A stretch of 64,000 bases of DNA from an uncultured Granulosicoccaceae bacterium (GCA_937922945.1 CAKZUP010000122.1:1-64000); one strand, 5' to 3'; numbered from the stretch's first letter, positions 36,197-46,510 are shown. Notes: generated from the letters alone by a model not told the origin. Numbers and translations: made by a program.

Positions 36197-36321
36197 GGAT
36201 TCAAACTGCCCCAGTTGAATGGTGATAGTTAGGCTTTGCCCGCCGAGAGCTTGTGTTTATGAGCCTCGTAGAGGTACTAAGCTATTGATCACCATTCAAC
36301 TGGAGCAGTTTCAAAAGGATT
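36197..36321. repeat. 125-bp inverted-repeat element between crcB and serS
   Basis: A 24-nt left arm (36203-36226, AAACTGCCCCAGTTGAATGG plus TGAT) and right arm (36288-36311) are reverse complements with one mismatch. The spacer is 61 bp and contains a CCTC-GTA-GAGG hairpin. Within each arm lies a nested palindrome, AACTG-n3-CAGTT (36204-36216 and 36298-36310). The direct repeat GGATT flanks the element at 36197-36201 and 36317-36321. No coding frame is present. Its origin or function is not known. Confidence 0.85.
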
Positions 36322-36376
36322 TAGACTCCGAGTTCGGCTATTCTACTAGTCCCGAATCACACTAATATGTAACTGA

Positions 36377-37669
<1,293 letters not shown>

Positions 37670-37681
37670 TTTTACTGGCGT

Positions 37682-37693
37682 TAAGTGCACTTA
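37682..37693. promoter_or_regulatory. 12-bp perfect palindrome TAAGTGCACTTA
   Basis: A perfect palindrome lies 12 bp after the serS stop and about 45 bp before a candidate promoter. It may be an operator for the downstream operon. No known regulator is assigned. Confidence 0.4.
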
Positions 37694-37736
37694 CATACCA
37701 GAGAATAACGCAACGCCACTTGTCGCGTAAATCTAC

Positions 37737-37768
37737 TTGACCTTTACGTAAACGTAAAGCAATATTGT
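37737..37768 (+). promoter_or_regulatory. MerR/LiuR-like promoter-operator of the acyl-CoA/ABC operon
   Basis: A TTGACC -35 box (37737-37742) and TATTGT -10 box (37763-37768) are 20 bp apart, longer than usual. The spacer holds an 18-bp inverted repeat, CTTTACGT-AA-ACGTAAAG (37742-37759). A long spacer with a palindrome inside is the pattern of MerR-family promoters. The half-site TTTACGT resembles published LiuR sites for branched-chain amino acid and fatty acid catabolism genes. The match to LiuR is from memory and needs a matrix search. Confidence 0.6.
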
Positions 37769-37898
37769 CCAACTGGTCTCAGGTGCTTGGACGCGGATGA
37801 GTTAATCGTGGCCAACAAAAAACGAGATTGCGCGCGCGGGGTAAAGGAACTGCCATCGTGCCACTTCTTTTCGCAGTTAGAACGCAATATGTGTACTT

Positions 37899-39896
37899 AT
37901 GAATAAAGCGGTTGAGGTGCAGAGTGATTTGACCGGTAACGCGCAGGCGTTGCCCAGTTTCCCGCATTACCTGCTGCGCAATGCTGAGTTGTATCGCGAG
38001 CGAGTGGCCATGCGACACAAAGATCTCGGTATTTGGCACGAATGGACATGGCCCGCGTTGCTGTCTGAAATCAGGCGCTTCTCTTTGGGCTTACAGCAGC
38101 TTGGTGCTCAGCCGGGCGACAAAGTTGCGATTATCGGTGGCAATCGCCCGCGCATGTACTGGGGTTTTGCAGCCATTCAAGCGTTGGGCGCCATCCCGGT
38201 TCCCGTGTATGCCGATTCTGTTGCTGAGGAAATGGTCTACGTGCTTGATCACGCTGAGATTCGATACGCGCTATGTCAGGATCAGGAGCAGGTCGACAAA
38301 GTACTTTCGTTGCAAGAGAAACTGCCCGGCTTGCAATGCCTTATCTACGATGAAGAGCGCGGCATGCGCGCTTATGATCCAGATCAGGTTCGATCTTTTC
38401 AGTCTGTGCAAAGTCTGGGTGATCAAACCGTTGAGCGTGACCCGAGTGCCGTGGCCAATTGGTGCGATGGTATTGATCGCATCAGCATCGATGATTTGTG
38501 CGTAATCCTTTATACGTCTGGTACCACAGGCCGGCCCAAAGGCGTCATGCTCTCGAATAGAAATTTAATCCTCACCAGTTTGAACGCTAACCGGTTCGAT
38601 GCTCTCAGTGAGCAAGAAGAAACGATTGCTTATCTGCCTTTAGCTTGGGTAGGAGATCATGTTTTCTCTTACGGTCAATCGTACACGGCGGGGTATTGCG
38701 TTTGTTGCCCGGAAAGTCCGGATACGGTTACGTTCGATCGGCTCGAAATAGCGCCCAGTTATTTTTTCGCACCACCAAGAGTGTTTGAAAACCTGCTCAC
38801 GGCTATTACTGTCAACATGGAAGATGCCGGTAGAGTGAAGCACGGCATGTTTAAATACTTTATTAAGGTGGCCAATAAATACGGCGAAAAAATCCTTAAC
38901 GGCGATAGCGTCTCGCCATGGGGTCGGGCGCTTTATAGCGTTGGTAATTTGTGTGTCTATGGCCCTTTAAAGAATCGGCTTGGTATGACGAAAGTGCGCG
39001 TTGCGTATACCGCCGGTGAAGCTATAGGGCCGGATATATTTCGGTTTTATCGTTCGTTAGGTATTAATTTAAAACAGCTCTATGGTCAAACAGAAGCAAG
39101 TGTTTATATCACCGCGCAGCCAGACGGAGAAATAGATGCCAATACGGTAGGTACACCGTCAATCGATGTTGAAATTGACATAGCAGATAACGGAGAAGTG
39201 TTGTACCGATCGCCAGGTGTTTTTATGGGCTATTACAAAAACGATGAAGCGACTAACAGCACAAAAACCCCCGAAGGCTGGGTACATACCGGTGACGCAG
39301 GATTCATTGACGACGCTGGGCATTTGCGCATTATCGATCGATCAAAAGATGTGGGAAAATTGAACGACGGGTCTTTGTTTCCACCAAAATATATCGAAAA
39401 CAAGTTAAAGTTTTTTCCCGAAATTAAAGAAGTCGTGGCTTTTGGAGATGGTCGGGACTATGTTGCTGCTTTTGTGAACATCGACTTAACAGCCGTTGCA
39501 AATTGGGCTGAACGCAACAACATTGTCTATGGCTCCTACCAAGAGCTCGCGGCGCATCCTGCAATCTACGATATCGTGCGTTCACACGTTGAAAAAGTAA
39601 ACGCTGATCTGGCTGCCGAAAGTCGTGTTGCAGGCGCACAGATCAAACGCTTTCTTGTGCTGCATAAAGAACTTGATGCAGACGATGGTGAACTGACTCG
39701 TACGTTAAAAGTGCGCAGAACATTTATTGTCGATCGATATGGTGAGCTTATCGAAGCGCTGTATTCTGATAAACAGGAACAGTTCGTATCAACCGAGGTG
39801 ACGTTTGAAGATGGTCGGACAGGCAAGATAGAAGCAACGGTTAAAATTCAAGATATTGTTTCCAATCAGGCTTCGGCTGCACAGGTGGCGATATGA
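37899..39896 (+). CDS. AMP-dependent acyl-CoA synthetase (long-chain fatty-acid type)
   Basis: The product is 665 residues of the ANL superfamily and activates a carboxylic acid to acyl-CoA via acyl-AMP. The core motifs are intact: A3 LYTSGTTGRPKGVM, A5 LYGQTEASVYI, A7 GWVHTGDAGFIDDAGHLRIIDRSKD and the C-terminal lysine region LTRTLKVRRTF. The long insertion and length resemble long-chain fatty-acyl-CoA synthetases (COG1022). It is the first gene of an operon and overlaps the ABC ATPase gene (ATGA). In related operons this enzyme traps the substrate brought in by the ABC importer. The substrate may be fatty, branched or aromatic acid; sequence alone does not decide. Confidence 0.9.
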   Translation: MNKAVEVQSDLTGNAQALPSFPHYLLRNAELYRERVAMRHKDLGIWHEWTWPALLSEIRRFSLGLQQLGAQPGDKVAIIGGNRPRMYWGFAAIQALGAIPVPVYADSVAEEMVYVLDHAEIRYALCQDQEQVDKVLSLQEKLPGLQCLIYDEERGMRAYDPDQVRSFQSVQSLGDQTVERDPSAVANWCDGIDRISIDDLCVILYTSGTTGRPKGVMLSNRNLILTSLNANRFDALSEQEETIAYLPLAWVGDHVFSYGQSYTAGYCVCCPESPDTVTFDRLEIAPSYFFAPPRVFENLLTAITVNMEDAGRVKHGMFKYFIKVANKYGEKILNGDSVSPWGRALYSVGNLCVYGPLKNRLGMTKVRVAYTAGEAIGPDIFRFYRSLGINLKQLYGQTEASVYITAQPDGEIDANTVGTPSIDVEIDIADNGEVLYRSPGVFMGYYKNDEATNSTKTPEGWVHTGDAGFIDDAGHLRIIDRSKDVGKLNDGSLFPPKYIENKLKFFPEIKEVVAFGDGRDYVAAFVNIDLTAVANWAERNNIVYGSYQELAAHPAIYDIVRSHVEKVNADLAAESRVAGAQIKRFLVLHKELDADDGELTRTLKVRRTFIVDRYGELIEALYSDKQEQFVSTEVTFEDGRTGKIEATVKIQDIVSNQASAAQVAI

Positions 39897-40708
39897 GTGC
39901 AACCAGCGAAACTGTGGCAACGCAAGCATCAACAAACGGAACAAGCGTCCTACTATCGGTAGACAACGTGACCTTAACCTTTGGTGGGGTTAAAGCCATT
40001 AGCGATATTTCGTTTAACATTAATAAAGGTGAAATTCGCGCTATTATCGGTCCGAATGGGGCGGGTAAAACCTCCATGCTCAACGTAATCAACGGGTTTT
40101 ACCATCCTCAGAAAGGACAGATCAGTTACAAGGGCAAAACGCGTCGTCGTATGAAGCCGTATCAGGCGGCATCGTCTGGTATTGCACGTACATTTCAAAA
40201 TGTGGCGTTGTTTTCAGGTATGAGTACGCTGGACAACATCATGTCGGGCCGGTCATTGAAAATGAAACGAGGCTTATTCTGGCAAGCCTTGCATGTGGGT
40301 CCTGCCCGACAAGAAGAAATTGAGCACCGCGCCTATGTCGAAAAAATTATCGACTTTCTTGAAATCGCTCATATACGCAAGCAACCGGTAGGCAAGCTGC
40401 CATATGGCTTGCAAAAGCGCGTGGAATTGGGGCGCGCCATGGCAATGGAGCCAGAGCTCTTATTGCTCGACGAACCCATGGCCGGTATGAACCTCGAAGA
40501 AAAGGAAGACATGAGCCGATTCGTGCTCGATTTAAACAGCGAGTTCGGCACCACTATCGCGCTTATCGAACACGATATGGGCGTGGTTATGGATTTGGCC
40601 GACAGAGTCGTTGTCCTGGACTACGGTCAGAAAATAGCGGATGGTACGCCCGCAGAGGTGCAAAGCAATCAGAACGTTATTGATGCCTATCTTGGAGTAG
40701 CAAGCTAA
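39893..40708 (+). CDS. ABC importer ATPase, LivG-like
   Basis: This ATP-binding subunit of a branched-chain amino acid-type (HAAT) ABC importer is 271 residues. The Walker A motif is GPNGAGKTS, the signature is the LivG-type variant LPYGLQKRVELGRA, and the Walker B is LLLLDEPMAGMN. The H-loop is in IALIEHDMGVVMDLADRVVVLDYG. It has a serine/threonine-rich 20-residue lead before VDNVTLTFGGVKAI. It is coupled by overlaps to the ligase before it and the permease after it. Confidence 0.93.
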   Translation: MSATSETVATQASTNGTSVLLSVDNVTLTFGGVKAISDISFNINKGEIRAIIGPNGAGKTSMLNVINGFYHPQKGQISYKGKTRRRMKPYQAASSGIARTFQNVALFSGMSTLDNIMSGRSLKMKRGLFWQALHVGPARQEEIEHRAYVEKIIDFLEIAHIRKQPVGKLPYGLQKRVELGRAMAMEPELLLLDEPMAGMNLEEKEDMSRFVLDLNSEFGTTIALIEHDMGVVMDLADRVVVLDYGQKIADGTPAEVQSNQNVIDAYLGVAS

Positions 40709-41676
40709 TGGAAGCACTCTCAATCGGCTTGGATGCGTTTTTCCTGGCACCATTTCGCGATATGTTCTCCTTACCGGATCTACTTATACAAGTCATTTGG
40801 GAAGGGTTTGTATCGGGCGTTTTGTACGCACTTATCGCACTGGGCTTCGTTCTAATTTATAAAGCCTCATCGGTATTCAATTTTGCGCAGGGAATTATGG
40901 TGGTGTTCGCGGCGCTGGTTTTAGTCAGCCTGTATAACTATGGCGTTCCAGCCTGGTTAGCGTTAATACTCACCATCGGTGTTATGGGCCTACTTGCACT
41001 AAGCATTGAGCGCGTTATTTTACGGAAGCTGGTTAATCAACACGAAGCCATATTACTGATGGCGACCATTGGCTTAACGCTTATCATAAAAGGGGCGGGC
41101 CAGTTATTTTTTGGCGGCGAACCCAAGAGTATGATTACCGAGGAACTTGGTTTATCAACCGGCTCATCCGACTGGGAAGTGTTTGATGGCATCGTTATTT
41201 TTCAGCATATTGATATTGCTGCAGCGGTTATCGCCATTATCATGGTCGCAGCGCTTGCCTTGTTTTTCTCAAAAACGCGTATTGGTCGAGCGCTACGTGC
41301 TGTAGCAGACGATCATCAAGCTGCATTGTCTGTTGGCATTTCCCTGAATCAGATCTGGGCGATTGTCTGGTTTGCCTCAGGAATTGTTGCGCTGGTAACC
41401 GGTATCATGTGGGGGGCACGCTCTGATGTATCGTTTGCATTAGAGATCATTGCGCTCAAAGCATTAGCCGTATTAATTCTCGGTGGCTTTACGTCGGTCC
41501 CCGGAGCCATTGTGGGTGGGTTAATTGTCGGCATTGGTGAAAAACTCTTTGAAGTCTATTGGGGCCCCATTTTTGGTGGCGGTGTTGAAGCCTGGTTTGC
41601 CTATGTGCTTGCATTGATATTTTTACTGTTTCGGCCTCAGGGTATGTTTGGCGAACGTCATATAGAGAGAGTCTGA
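40708..41676 (+). CDS. ABC importer permease, LivH-like
   Basis: This inner-membrane permease of 322 residues has eight to nine helices (PF02653). It shows WEGFVSGVLYALIALGFVLIYKASSVFNFAQG, the conserved start of LivH proteins, SIERVILRKLVNQHEAILLMATIGLTLI, and the cytoplasmic coupling loop SKTRIGRALRAVADDHQAALSVGI. The start ATG overlaps the LivG stop by one base (TAATG), and the stop overlaps the LivM start (TGATG). Confidence 0.93.
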   Translation: MEALSIGLDAFFLAPFRDMFSLPDLLIQVIWEGFVSGVLYALIALGFVLIYKASSVFNFAQGIMVVFAALVLVSLYNYGVPAWLALILTIGVMGLLALSIERVILRKLVNQHEAILLMATIGLTLIIKGAGQLFFGGEPKSMITEELGLSTGSSDWEVFDGIVIFQHIDIAAAVIAIIMVAALALFFSKTRIGRALRAVADDHQAALSVGISLNQIWAIVWFASGIVALVTGIMWGARSDVSFALEIIALKALAVLILGGFTSVPGAIVGGLIVGIGEKLFEVYWGPIFGGGVEAWFAYVLALIFLLFRPQGMFGERHIERV

Positions 41677-42758
41677 TGCTGTACAGAGAAGCTGGACAAT
41701 TTAAAACGACCTACGCCGACGATCAGGCACTGTTGCCGATTGCGCAAGACCGAATCGGCCTTTTCATTATTCTAGCTATCGCGTTCGTTGCGTTGCCATT
41801 GTTCGCCAGTGAGTTTTTCTTAAGCTCCATCATGATTCCGTTTCTGGTGTTCTCGCTTGCAGCTATTGGCCTGAACATATTAATGGGCTATGCAGGGCAA
41901 CTGTCTTTGGGTACTGGGGCCTTTATGGGTGTGGGTGCTTATGCCTGCTACAAGTTAACCACCTTGTATCCAGACATGAGCATTATTGTTGTTTTACTTC
42001 TTTCCGGTGTGTTCTCGGCTGCCATTGGTGTTGTATTCGGCTTACCCAGTCTGCGCATTAAAGGTTTGTATCTTGCCATTACCACGCTTGCGGCCCAGTT
42101 TTTTCTGGAATGGTGCTTCATTCGCATTGGTTGGCTTTATAACTACAACGACTCGGGCGCAATTGAGGTTCCCACGCGCACCATATTAGGGTTAGCCGTA
42201 ACCGGTCCGCAAGCCACACCGCTAACACGCTATATGTTTATTCTTTGTGTGGTGACAATTATGACGCTTATTGCCGCCAACGTATTACGTGGTCGAATAG
42301 GGCGCTCTTGGATGATGATTCGAGATATGGACATTGCCGCAGAGCTTATGGGCATCAAGCCATTGAATGCAAAACTGTCCGCATTTGCATTTTCCAGTTA
42401 CTACTGTGGTGTTGCCGGGGCTCTTATGGTGTTTTTCTGGTTAGGCTCGGCTGAAGTTGAAGCATTCGATATTAATCACTCATTCCTCATTCTTTTTATG
42501 GTCATTATCGGCGGAATGGGATCGCTGACAGGCTGCTTTATGGGTGCGGCGTTTATCTGGGTGCTGCCTGTTATCTTGCGGGCCATTCCGAGCGCATTCG
42601 ATCTCAATCTGTTGGCAGCAACAATGGAGCACATTAGCTCAATTGTTATAGGTGTACTGATAATCTTCTTTTTGATTGTAGAACCACACGGTTTGGCGCG
42701 GCTGTGGCAAATTGGTAAAGAGAAACTGCGAACCTGGCCATTCCCTTATGCGACTTAA
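41676..42758 (+). CDS. ABC importer permease, LivM-like
   Basis: This second permease of the importer is 360 residues with about ten helices. LAAIGLNILMGYAGQLSLGTGAFMGVGAYA and GLPSLRIKGLYLAITTLAAQFF are LivM hallmarks, and the coupling loop is NVLRGRIGRSWMMIRDMDIAAELMGI. It pairs with the LivH-like permease to form the channel. A 230-bp gap then separates it from the binding protein. Confidence 0.93.
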   Translation: MLYREAGQFKTTYADDQALLPIAQDRIGLFIILAIAFVALPLFASEFFLSSIMIPFLVFSLAAIGLNILMGYAGQLSLGTGAFMGVGAYACYKLTTLYPDMSIIVVLLLSGVFSAAIGVVFGLPSLRIKGLYLAITTLAAQFFLEWCFIRIGWLYNYNDSGAIEVPTRTILGLAVTGPQATPLTRYMFILCVVTIMTLIAANVLRGRIGRSWMMIRDMDIAAELMGIKPLNAKLSAFAFSSYYCGVAGALMVFFWLGSAEVEAFDINHSFLILFMVIIGGMGSLTGCFMGAAFIWVLPVILRAIPSAFDLNLLAATMEHISSIVIGVLIIFFLIVEPHGLARLWQIGKEKLRTWPFPYAT

Positions 42759-42988
42759 TCGATTAGTGTGTTGTTTAGCAGATTGTCAGTTGTGTTGAGT
42801 GGCTCGTCCGCGAGAGTACATTAATGCGATAAGTTGTTTTGTCGTTTGTTGGCGTCGTTAGTTTACGTGGTTGGTTTTCCGCGTATTGTTTATGTGTTTT
42901 CGTAAAAAAGTAGCTTTTAAAGTAGCCTGTTGTTAATTTCATTGTATGAAAATACATGTAATAAAGCTGGCTAAAACTTGGAGAAAAA
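42759..42988 (+). other. Gap before the binding-protein gene
   Basis: This 230-bp AT-rich, T-rich region holds no gene. A GTATgaaaATAC inverted repeat lies near 42944-42955. The good TTGGAGAAAAAATG start of the binding protein follows. A separate promoter for the binding protein, which is normally needed in excess, may lie here, but no consensus promoter was seen. Confidence 0.35.
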
Positions 42989-44290
42989 ATGAATATTAAA
43001 AAGCTCGGTTGTTCCGCAATTGCGTTTGCGGCAATGGCAGTTGGTATGCCTGTAGCGCAAGCAGAAGATACGCTGTTTATGCCGTCCCTAACGTATCGTA
43101 CAGGTCCGTTTGCCGGTGGTGGTATTCCGTTTGCTGATGGTTATGCTGATTACTTCAATATGCTTAATGAGCGCGATGGTGGTATTGGTGGTGCAAAGGT
43201 TGTTGTTGAAGAATGTGAAACTGCCTACAACACACAGAAAGGTGTTGAGTGTTATGAAGCAACGAAAGGTAAGGGTGCGCTAGCCTATAGCCCGTTATCC
43301 ACGGGTATCTCTTTGGCGATTATTCCTAAAGCACCGGTTGATGAAATTCCGGTTTTCTCTATGGGCTATGGTTTATCTGCTGCAGCCATTGGTGAGAAAT
43401 TTCCATGGACGTTCGTATACCCCACAACGTATTGGAACCAGCTGTCTTCCATTTTGAAATACATTGACTCCAACGGTGGTATAGAGGGTAAGAAAATTGG
43501 TTTTATCTACCTCGACGTTGGTTATGGTAAAGAGCCACTGCCATTGCTTGATAGCTTGTCCGGTACCATGGGGTTTGAAGTTGCAAAATACCCAATTGGT
43601 GTTAAGGAAATGCAGAATCAGTCTGCGCAATGGTTGAACGTACGTAAAGACCGTCCAGATTGGATGATTATGTGGGGCTGGGGTGCGATGAACCCAACCG
43701 CCGTAAAAGAGGCTGCGAAAATCCGTTTCCCTCTCGATCGCTTCATTGGTAACTGGTGGGCTGGTTCGCACAACGATCTTAGAGCCGTTGGTCAGGCCGG
43801 TAAAGGTTATTTGGCGGCTAACTTCTCTGGTATCGGCACCGACTTCCCTGCATTGCAGGATGTAATCACACACGTTGTTGATAAGGGCAACAGTAAAGTT
43901 GCATCCAAAGATGACGTCGGTAATGTTCTGTACAACCGTGGTTTGTTCAATGCCGTTGTATTGGCTGAAGCTGTTCGTGTTGCACAAGCTAAAACCGGAA
44001 CTGCGGCTATCACCAGCGCAGATATGCGTTATGGATTGGAAAACATCAATCTTGATGAAGCGCGTTTGAAAGAATTGGGTCTTGAAGGATTTACCGGTCC
44101 GATTAAAGGTAGCTGCTCTGATCACGAAGGAGCCGGTGCGGTATTTATGCAGCAGTGGAATGGTGAAGATTGGGAGAAAGTCACAGACCTGATCGAACCC
44201 ATGAACGATACGGTTCGCCCGCTTCTGGAAGAGGCTGCAGAGAAATACATTTCTGATAAGCCTGAATGGCAAAGCCAGACTTGCGGTTAA
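42989..44290 (+). CDS. ABC importer periplasmic substrate-binding protein (HAAT family)
   Basis: The product is 433 residues with a Sec signal peptide (MNIKKLGCSAIAFAAMAVGMPVAQA, cut before ED). The mature protein has a Peripla_BP_6 fold: TGPFAGGGIPFADGYADYFNMLNERDGGIGG, VEECETAYNTQKGVECYEATKGKG, and VYPTTYWNQLSSILKYI. It captures the substrate for the LivHM/GF-like transporter. Tyrosine- and tryptophan-rich loops (WMIMWGWGAMNP, FIGNWWAGSHND) suggest a hydrophobic or aromatic acid ligand rather than a simple amino acid, but this is inference. GGAGAAAAA precedes the ATG. Confidence 0.92.
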   Translation: MNIKKLGCSAIAFAAMAVGMPVAQAEDTLFMPSLTYRTGPFAGGGIPFADGYADYFNMLNERDGGIGGAKVVVEECETAYNTQKGVECYEATKGKGALAYSPLSTGISLAIIPKAPVDEIPVFSMGYGLSAAAIGEKFPWTFVYPTTYWNQLSSILKYIDSNGGIEGKKIGFIYLDVGYGKEPLPLLDSLSGTMGFEVAKYPIGVKEMQNQSAQWLNVRKDRPDWMIMWGWGAMNPTAVKEAAKIRFPLDRFIGNWWAGSHNDLRAVGQAGKGYLAANFSGIGTDFPALQDVITHVVDKGNSKVASKDDVGNVLYNRGLFNAVVLAEAVRVAQAKTGTAAITSADMRYGLENINLDEARLKELGLEGFTGPIKGSCSDHEGAGAVFMQQWNGEDWEKVTDLIEPMNDTVRPLLEEAAEKYISDKPEWQSQTCG

Positions 44291-44343
44291 AGCTAACGCT
44301 TTCTATTTGATACGTTAAACGCAATAAGAGTGAGAACACCCTT

Positions 44344-45174
44344 GTGAGTGAAGCCAATAGTCAAACTGACGCAGAGATTATCCTCGATGTGAATAACATC
44401 GAAGTCATCTACGATCACGTCATATTGGTTCTCAAGGGTGTCTCACTGCAAGTGCCCAAAGGCGGCATAGTAGCGCTGCTTGGCGCGAACGGTGCTGGCA
44501 AGACAACCACCTTAAAAGCGGTTTCAAATTTACTGCAGGCAGAACGCGGTGAAGTCACTAAAGGTGCGATTACCTTTGAAAACAAAGTGGTACACGCTTT
44601 GTCGCCCAATGAACTAGTCCGTCGAGGTTGCATCCAAGTAATGGAAGGCCGACATTGCTTTGAACACTTAACTATTGAAGAAAACCTCATGACAGGTGCT
44701 TTTACGCGTAAAGACGGCAAAGCCGCTGTGCGCGACGACCTGGAAATGGTTTACCGGTATTTCCCACGCCTCAGGGAACGCAAAACCTCTCAAGCCGGAT
44801 ACACGTCGGGCGGTGAGCAGCAAATGTGTGCCATTGGTCGTGCGTTAATGTCCAGACCGAAAATGATCTTGCTCGATGAACCTTCCATGGGTTTGGCTCC
44901 GCAATTGGTTGAAGAAATCTTCGACATCGTCAAGCAATTGAATACAGATACGGGAGTGTCTTTTCTATTGGCAGAGCAGAATACGAACATCGCGTTGCGA
45001 TATGCCACCTATGGCTATATTCTGGAATCGGGGCGAGTCGTGCTCGATGGTTCCGGCGAAGAGTTGCGTAACAATGCCGATGTGAAAGAATTCTATCTGG
45101 GCACGGGCGGAGAAGGTCGCAGAAGTTTCAGGAACGTTAAACACTACAAGCGACGCAAACGCTGGTTGGCCTGA
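44344..45174 (+). CDS. ABC importer ATPase, LivF-like
   Basis: This second ATP-binding subunit is 276 residues from GTG 44344. The Walker A motif is GANGAGKTT, the signature is YTSGGEQQMCAIGRAL and the Walker B is MILLDEPSMGLAP. The H-loop region is LLAEQNTNIALRYATYGYIL. A basic C-terminal tail of about 22 residues (GRRSFRNVKHYKRRKRW) extends past the normal LivF end. Similar tails occur in copies that travel with acyl-CoA ligases. It lies 53 bp after the binding-protein gene. Confidence 0.93.
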   Translation: MSEANSQTDAEIILDVNNIEVIYDHVILVLKGVSLQVPKGGIVALLGANGAGKTTTLKAVSNLLQAERGEVTKGAITFENKVVHALSPNELVRRGCIQVMEGRHCFEHLTIEENLMTGAFTRKDGKAAVRDDLEMVYRYFPRLRERKTSQAGYTSGGEQQMCAIGRALMSRPKMILLDEPSMGLAPQLVEEIFDIVKQLNTDTGVSFLLAEQNTNIALRYATYGYILESGRVVLDGSGEELRNNADVKEFYLGTGGEGRRSFRNVKHYKRRKRWLA

Positions 45175-45223
45175 CTTAGTCTGCGTATAATGAGGCCTGT
45201 CCCACATTCAGGAGTAGGCCGTT

Positions 45224-46468
45224 TTGAGCGAGTATTTCGACGAGCTTGATACGCAAGAACCCCGTCTGCGTCAACGCGGCCAATTTGCAAAACTCGGTGC
45301 TCTTCTGCAGGAGGCACTGGAACACTGTCCGGGTTTGGCAAAACAACTCGAGGGCATCGACCCTCAATCCATCACCGACGAACAATCGCTACAGCAAGTG
45401 CCTGTATTGCGTAAGTCTGAGCTTATGGAAGCGCAGGCAAACGACCCCCCGTTTGGTGGCTTTGTCAATCTGAATGCCCTTGAGGGTAGCCGAGTCTTTA
45501 TGTCACCCGGGCCGGTTTGGGAGCCACAGGTCGGTTCGGTTGACCCCTGGGAATCTGCGCGAGCCTTACATGCAGCCGGATTCCGACGCGGTGATCGTGT
45601 TCACAACACCTTTTCATATCACGTAACGCCTGGTGGGTTTATCCTTGATGAGGGCGCTCGTGCGTTGGGCTGCACCGTATTTCCTTCCGGCACAAGTTCG
45701 ACTGAGCAGCAAGTTGAAACCATGAATACGTTCGCTGCGAGTGCGTTTGTTGGTACACCAGACTATTTGAATACGGTACTCAAAAAAGCCGATGAATTAG
45801 GCATCTCGCTGCCTGCGTTAAAACGTGCAATGGTATCGGGCGGGCCGTTGTTCCCAGCTATGCGCGAGGGCTTTAACGCACGCGACCTGCATGTACAGCA
45901 GTGCTATGCGACTGCCGATTTAGGCGTTATTGCCTATGAAACACACACGGCTGGAACAATACACCCGGGAATGCTGCTAAACGAATTTCTTATTGTAGAA
46001 ATAGTTAAACCCGGTAGTGGCGACCCGGTTAGCGCAGGTGAAGTTGGTGAAATTGTGGTCACGCGTTTACACCCCAGTTATCCGTTGCTGCGTTTTGCTA
46101 CTGGGGATATGTCAGCATTCATTGACGAACCAAGCCCGTGTGGCAGAACCGGCAAACGTATTAAAGGTTGGATGGGCAGAGCAGATCAGCGTACGAAAGT
46201 GCGTGGCATGTTTGTTGACCCGTCACAAATTCAAGCACTAAGAAAAGCCCATCCTGAAATAGCCGCGTTACGGCTTGTTGTCACTCGCGCTAATGATAAA
46301 GATCTGATGACATTGCAGGTGAATTCGGCACCCGCCCAAGCGGTAGATACTGCCACTATTGCTGCTGCAATAAAACAATACACCGGGCTCAGTGGCCAAG
46401 TGGAACTGCTCGATGGCTCGTTAGCCAACGATGGTGTTGTGGTAGATGATCAACGGGACATGAGTTAA
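45224..46468 (+). CDS. PaaK-like AMP-ligase with altered P-loop
   Basis: The product is 414 residues from TTG 45224, related to phenylacetate-CoA ligases (COG1541). The central part keeps family features: FRRGDRVHNTFSYHVTPGGFILDEGARALGCTVFPSG, FVGTPDYLNTVLKKADE, RAMVSGGPLFPAMREGF, QCYATADLGVIAYE, VVTRLHPSYPLLRFATGDMS, and GRADQRTKVRGMFVDPSQI. Where PaaK has the phosphate-binding SSGTTGKP, this protein reads SPGPVWEPQ. It therefore may not adenylate in the usual way. It sits between the LivF-like ATPase and the thioesterase. Confidence 0.85.
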   Translation: MSEYFDELDTQEPRLRQRGQFAKLGALLQEALEHCPGLAKQLEGIDPQSITDEQSLQQVPVLRKSELMEAQANDPPFGGFVNLNALEGSRVFMSPGPVWEPQVGSVDPWESARALHAAGFRRGDRVHNTFSYHVTPGGFILDEGARALGCTVFPSGTSSTEQQVETMNTFAASAFVGTPDYLNTVLKKADELGISLPALKRAMVSGGPLFPAMREGFNARDLHVQQCYATADLGVIAYETHTAGTIHPGMLLNEFLIVEIVKPGSGDPVSAGEVGEIVVTRLHPSYPLLRFATGDMSAFIDEPSPCGRTGKRIKGWMGRADQRTKVRGMFVDPSQIQALRKAHPEIAALRLVVTRANDKDLMTLQVNSAPAQAVDTATIAAAIKQYTGLSGQVELLDGSLANDGVVVDDQRDMS

Positions 46469-46486
46469 CACGGTATTGTTTTATGC

Positions 46487-46510
46487 GGCAATGGTTGACA
46501 CAGCAATGGT
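46487..46510 (+). repeat. 15-bp-period direct repeat GCAATGGTT
   Basis: GCAATGGTT occurs at 46487-46495 and again at 46502-46510, with a weaker third unit (GGAATGG) around 46515-46521 that overlaps the thioesterase start. The array begins 18 bp after the stop of the PaaK-like gene. Confidence 0.6.

Noticed and set aside
43373-44272. A 299-codon open frame antisense to the substrate-binding protein gene
   Set aside because: The plus-strand protein has a signal peptide, family motifs and a ribosome-binding site; the antisense product is low in recognisable motifs and is explained by codon bias of the sense gene.
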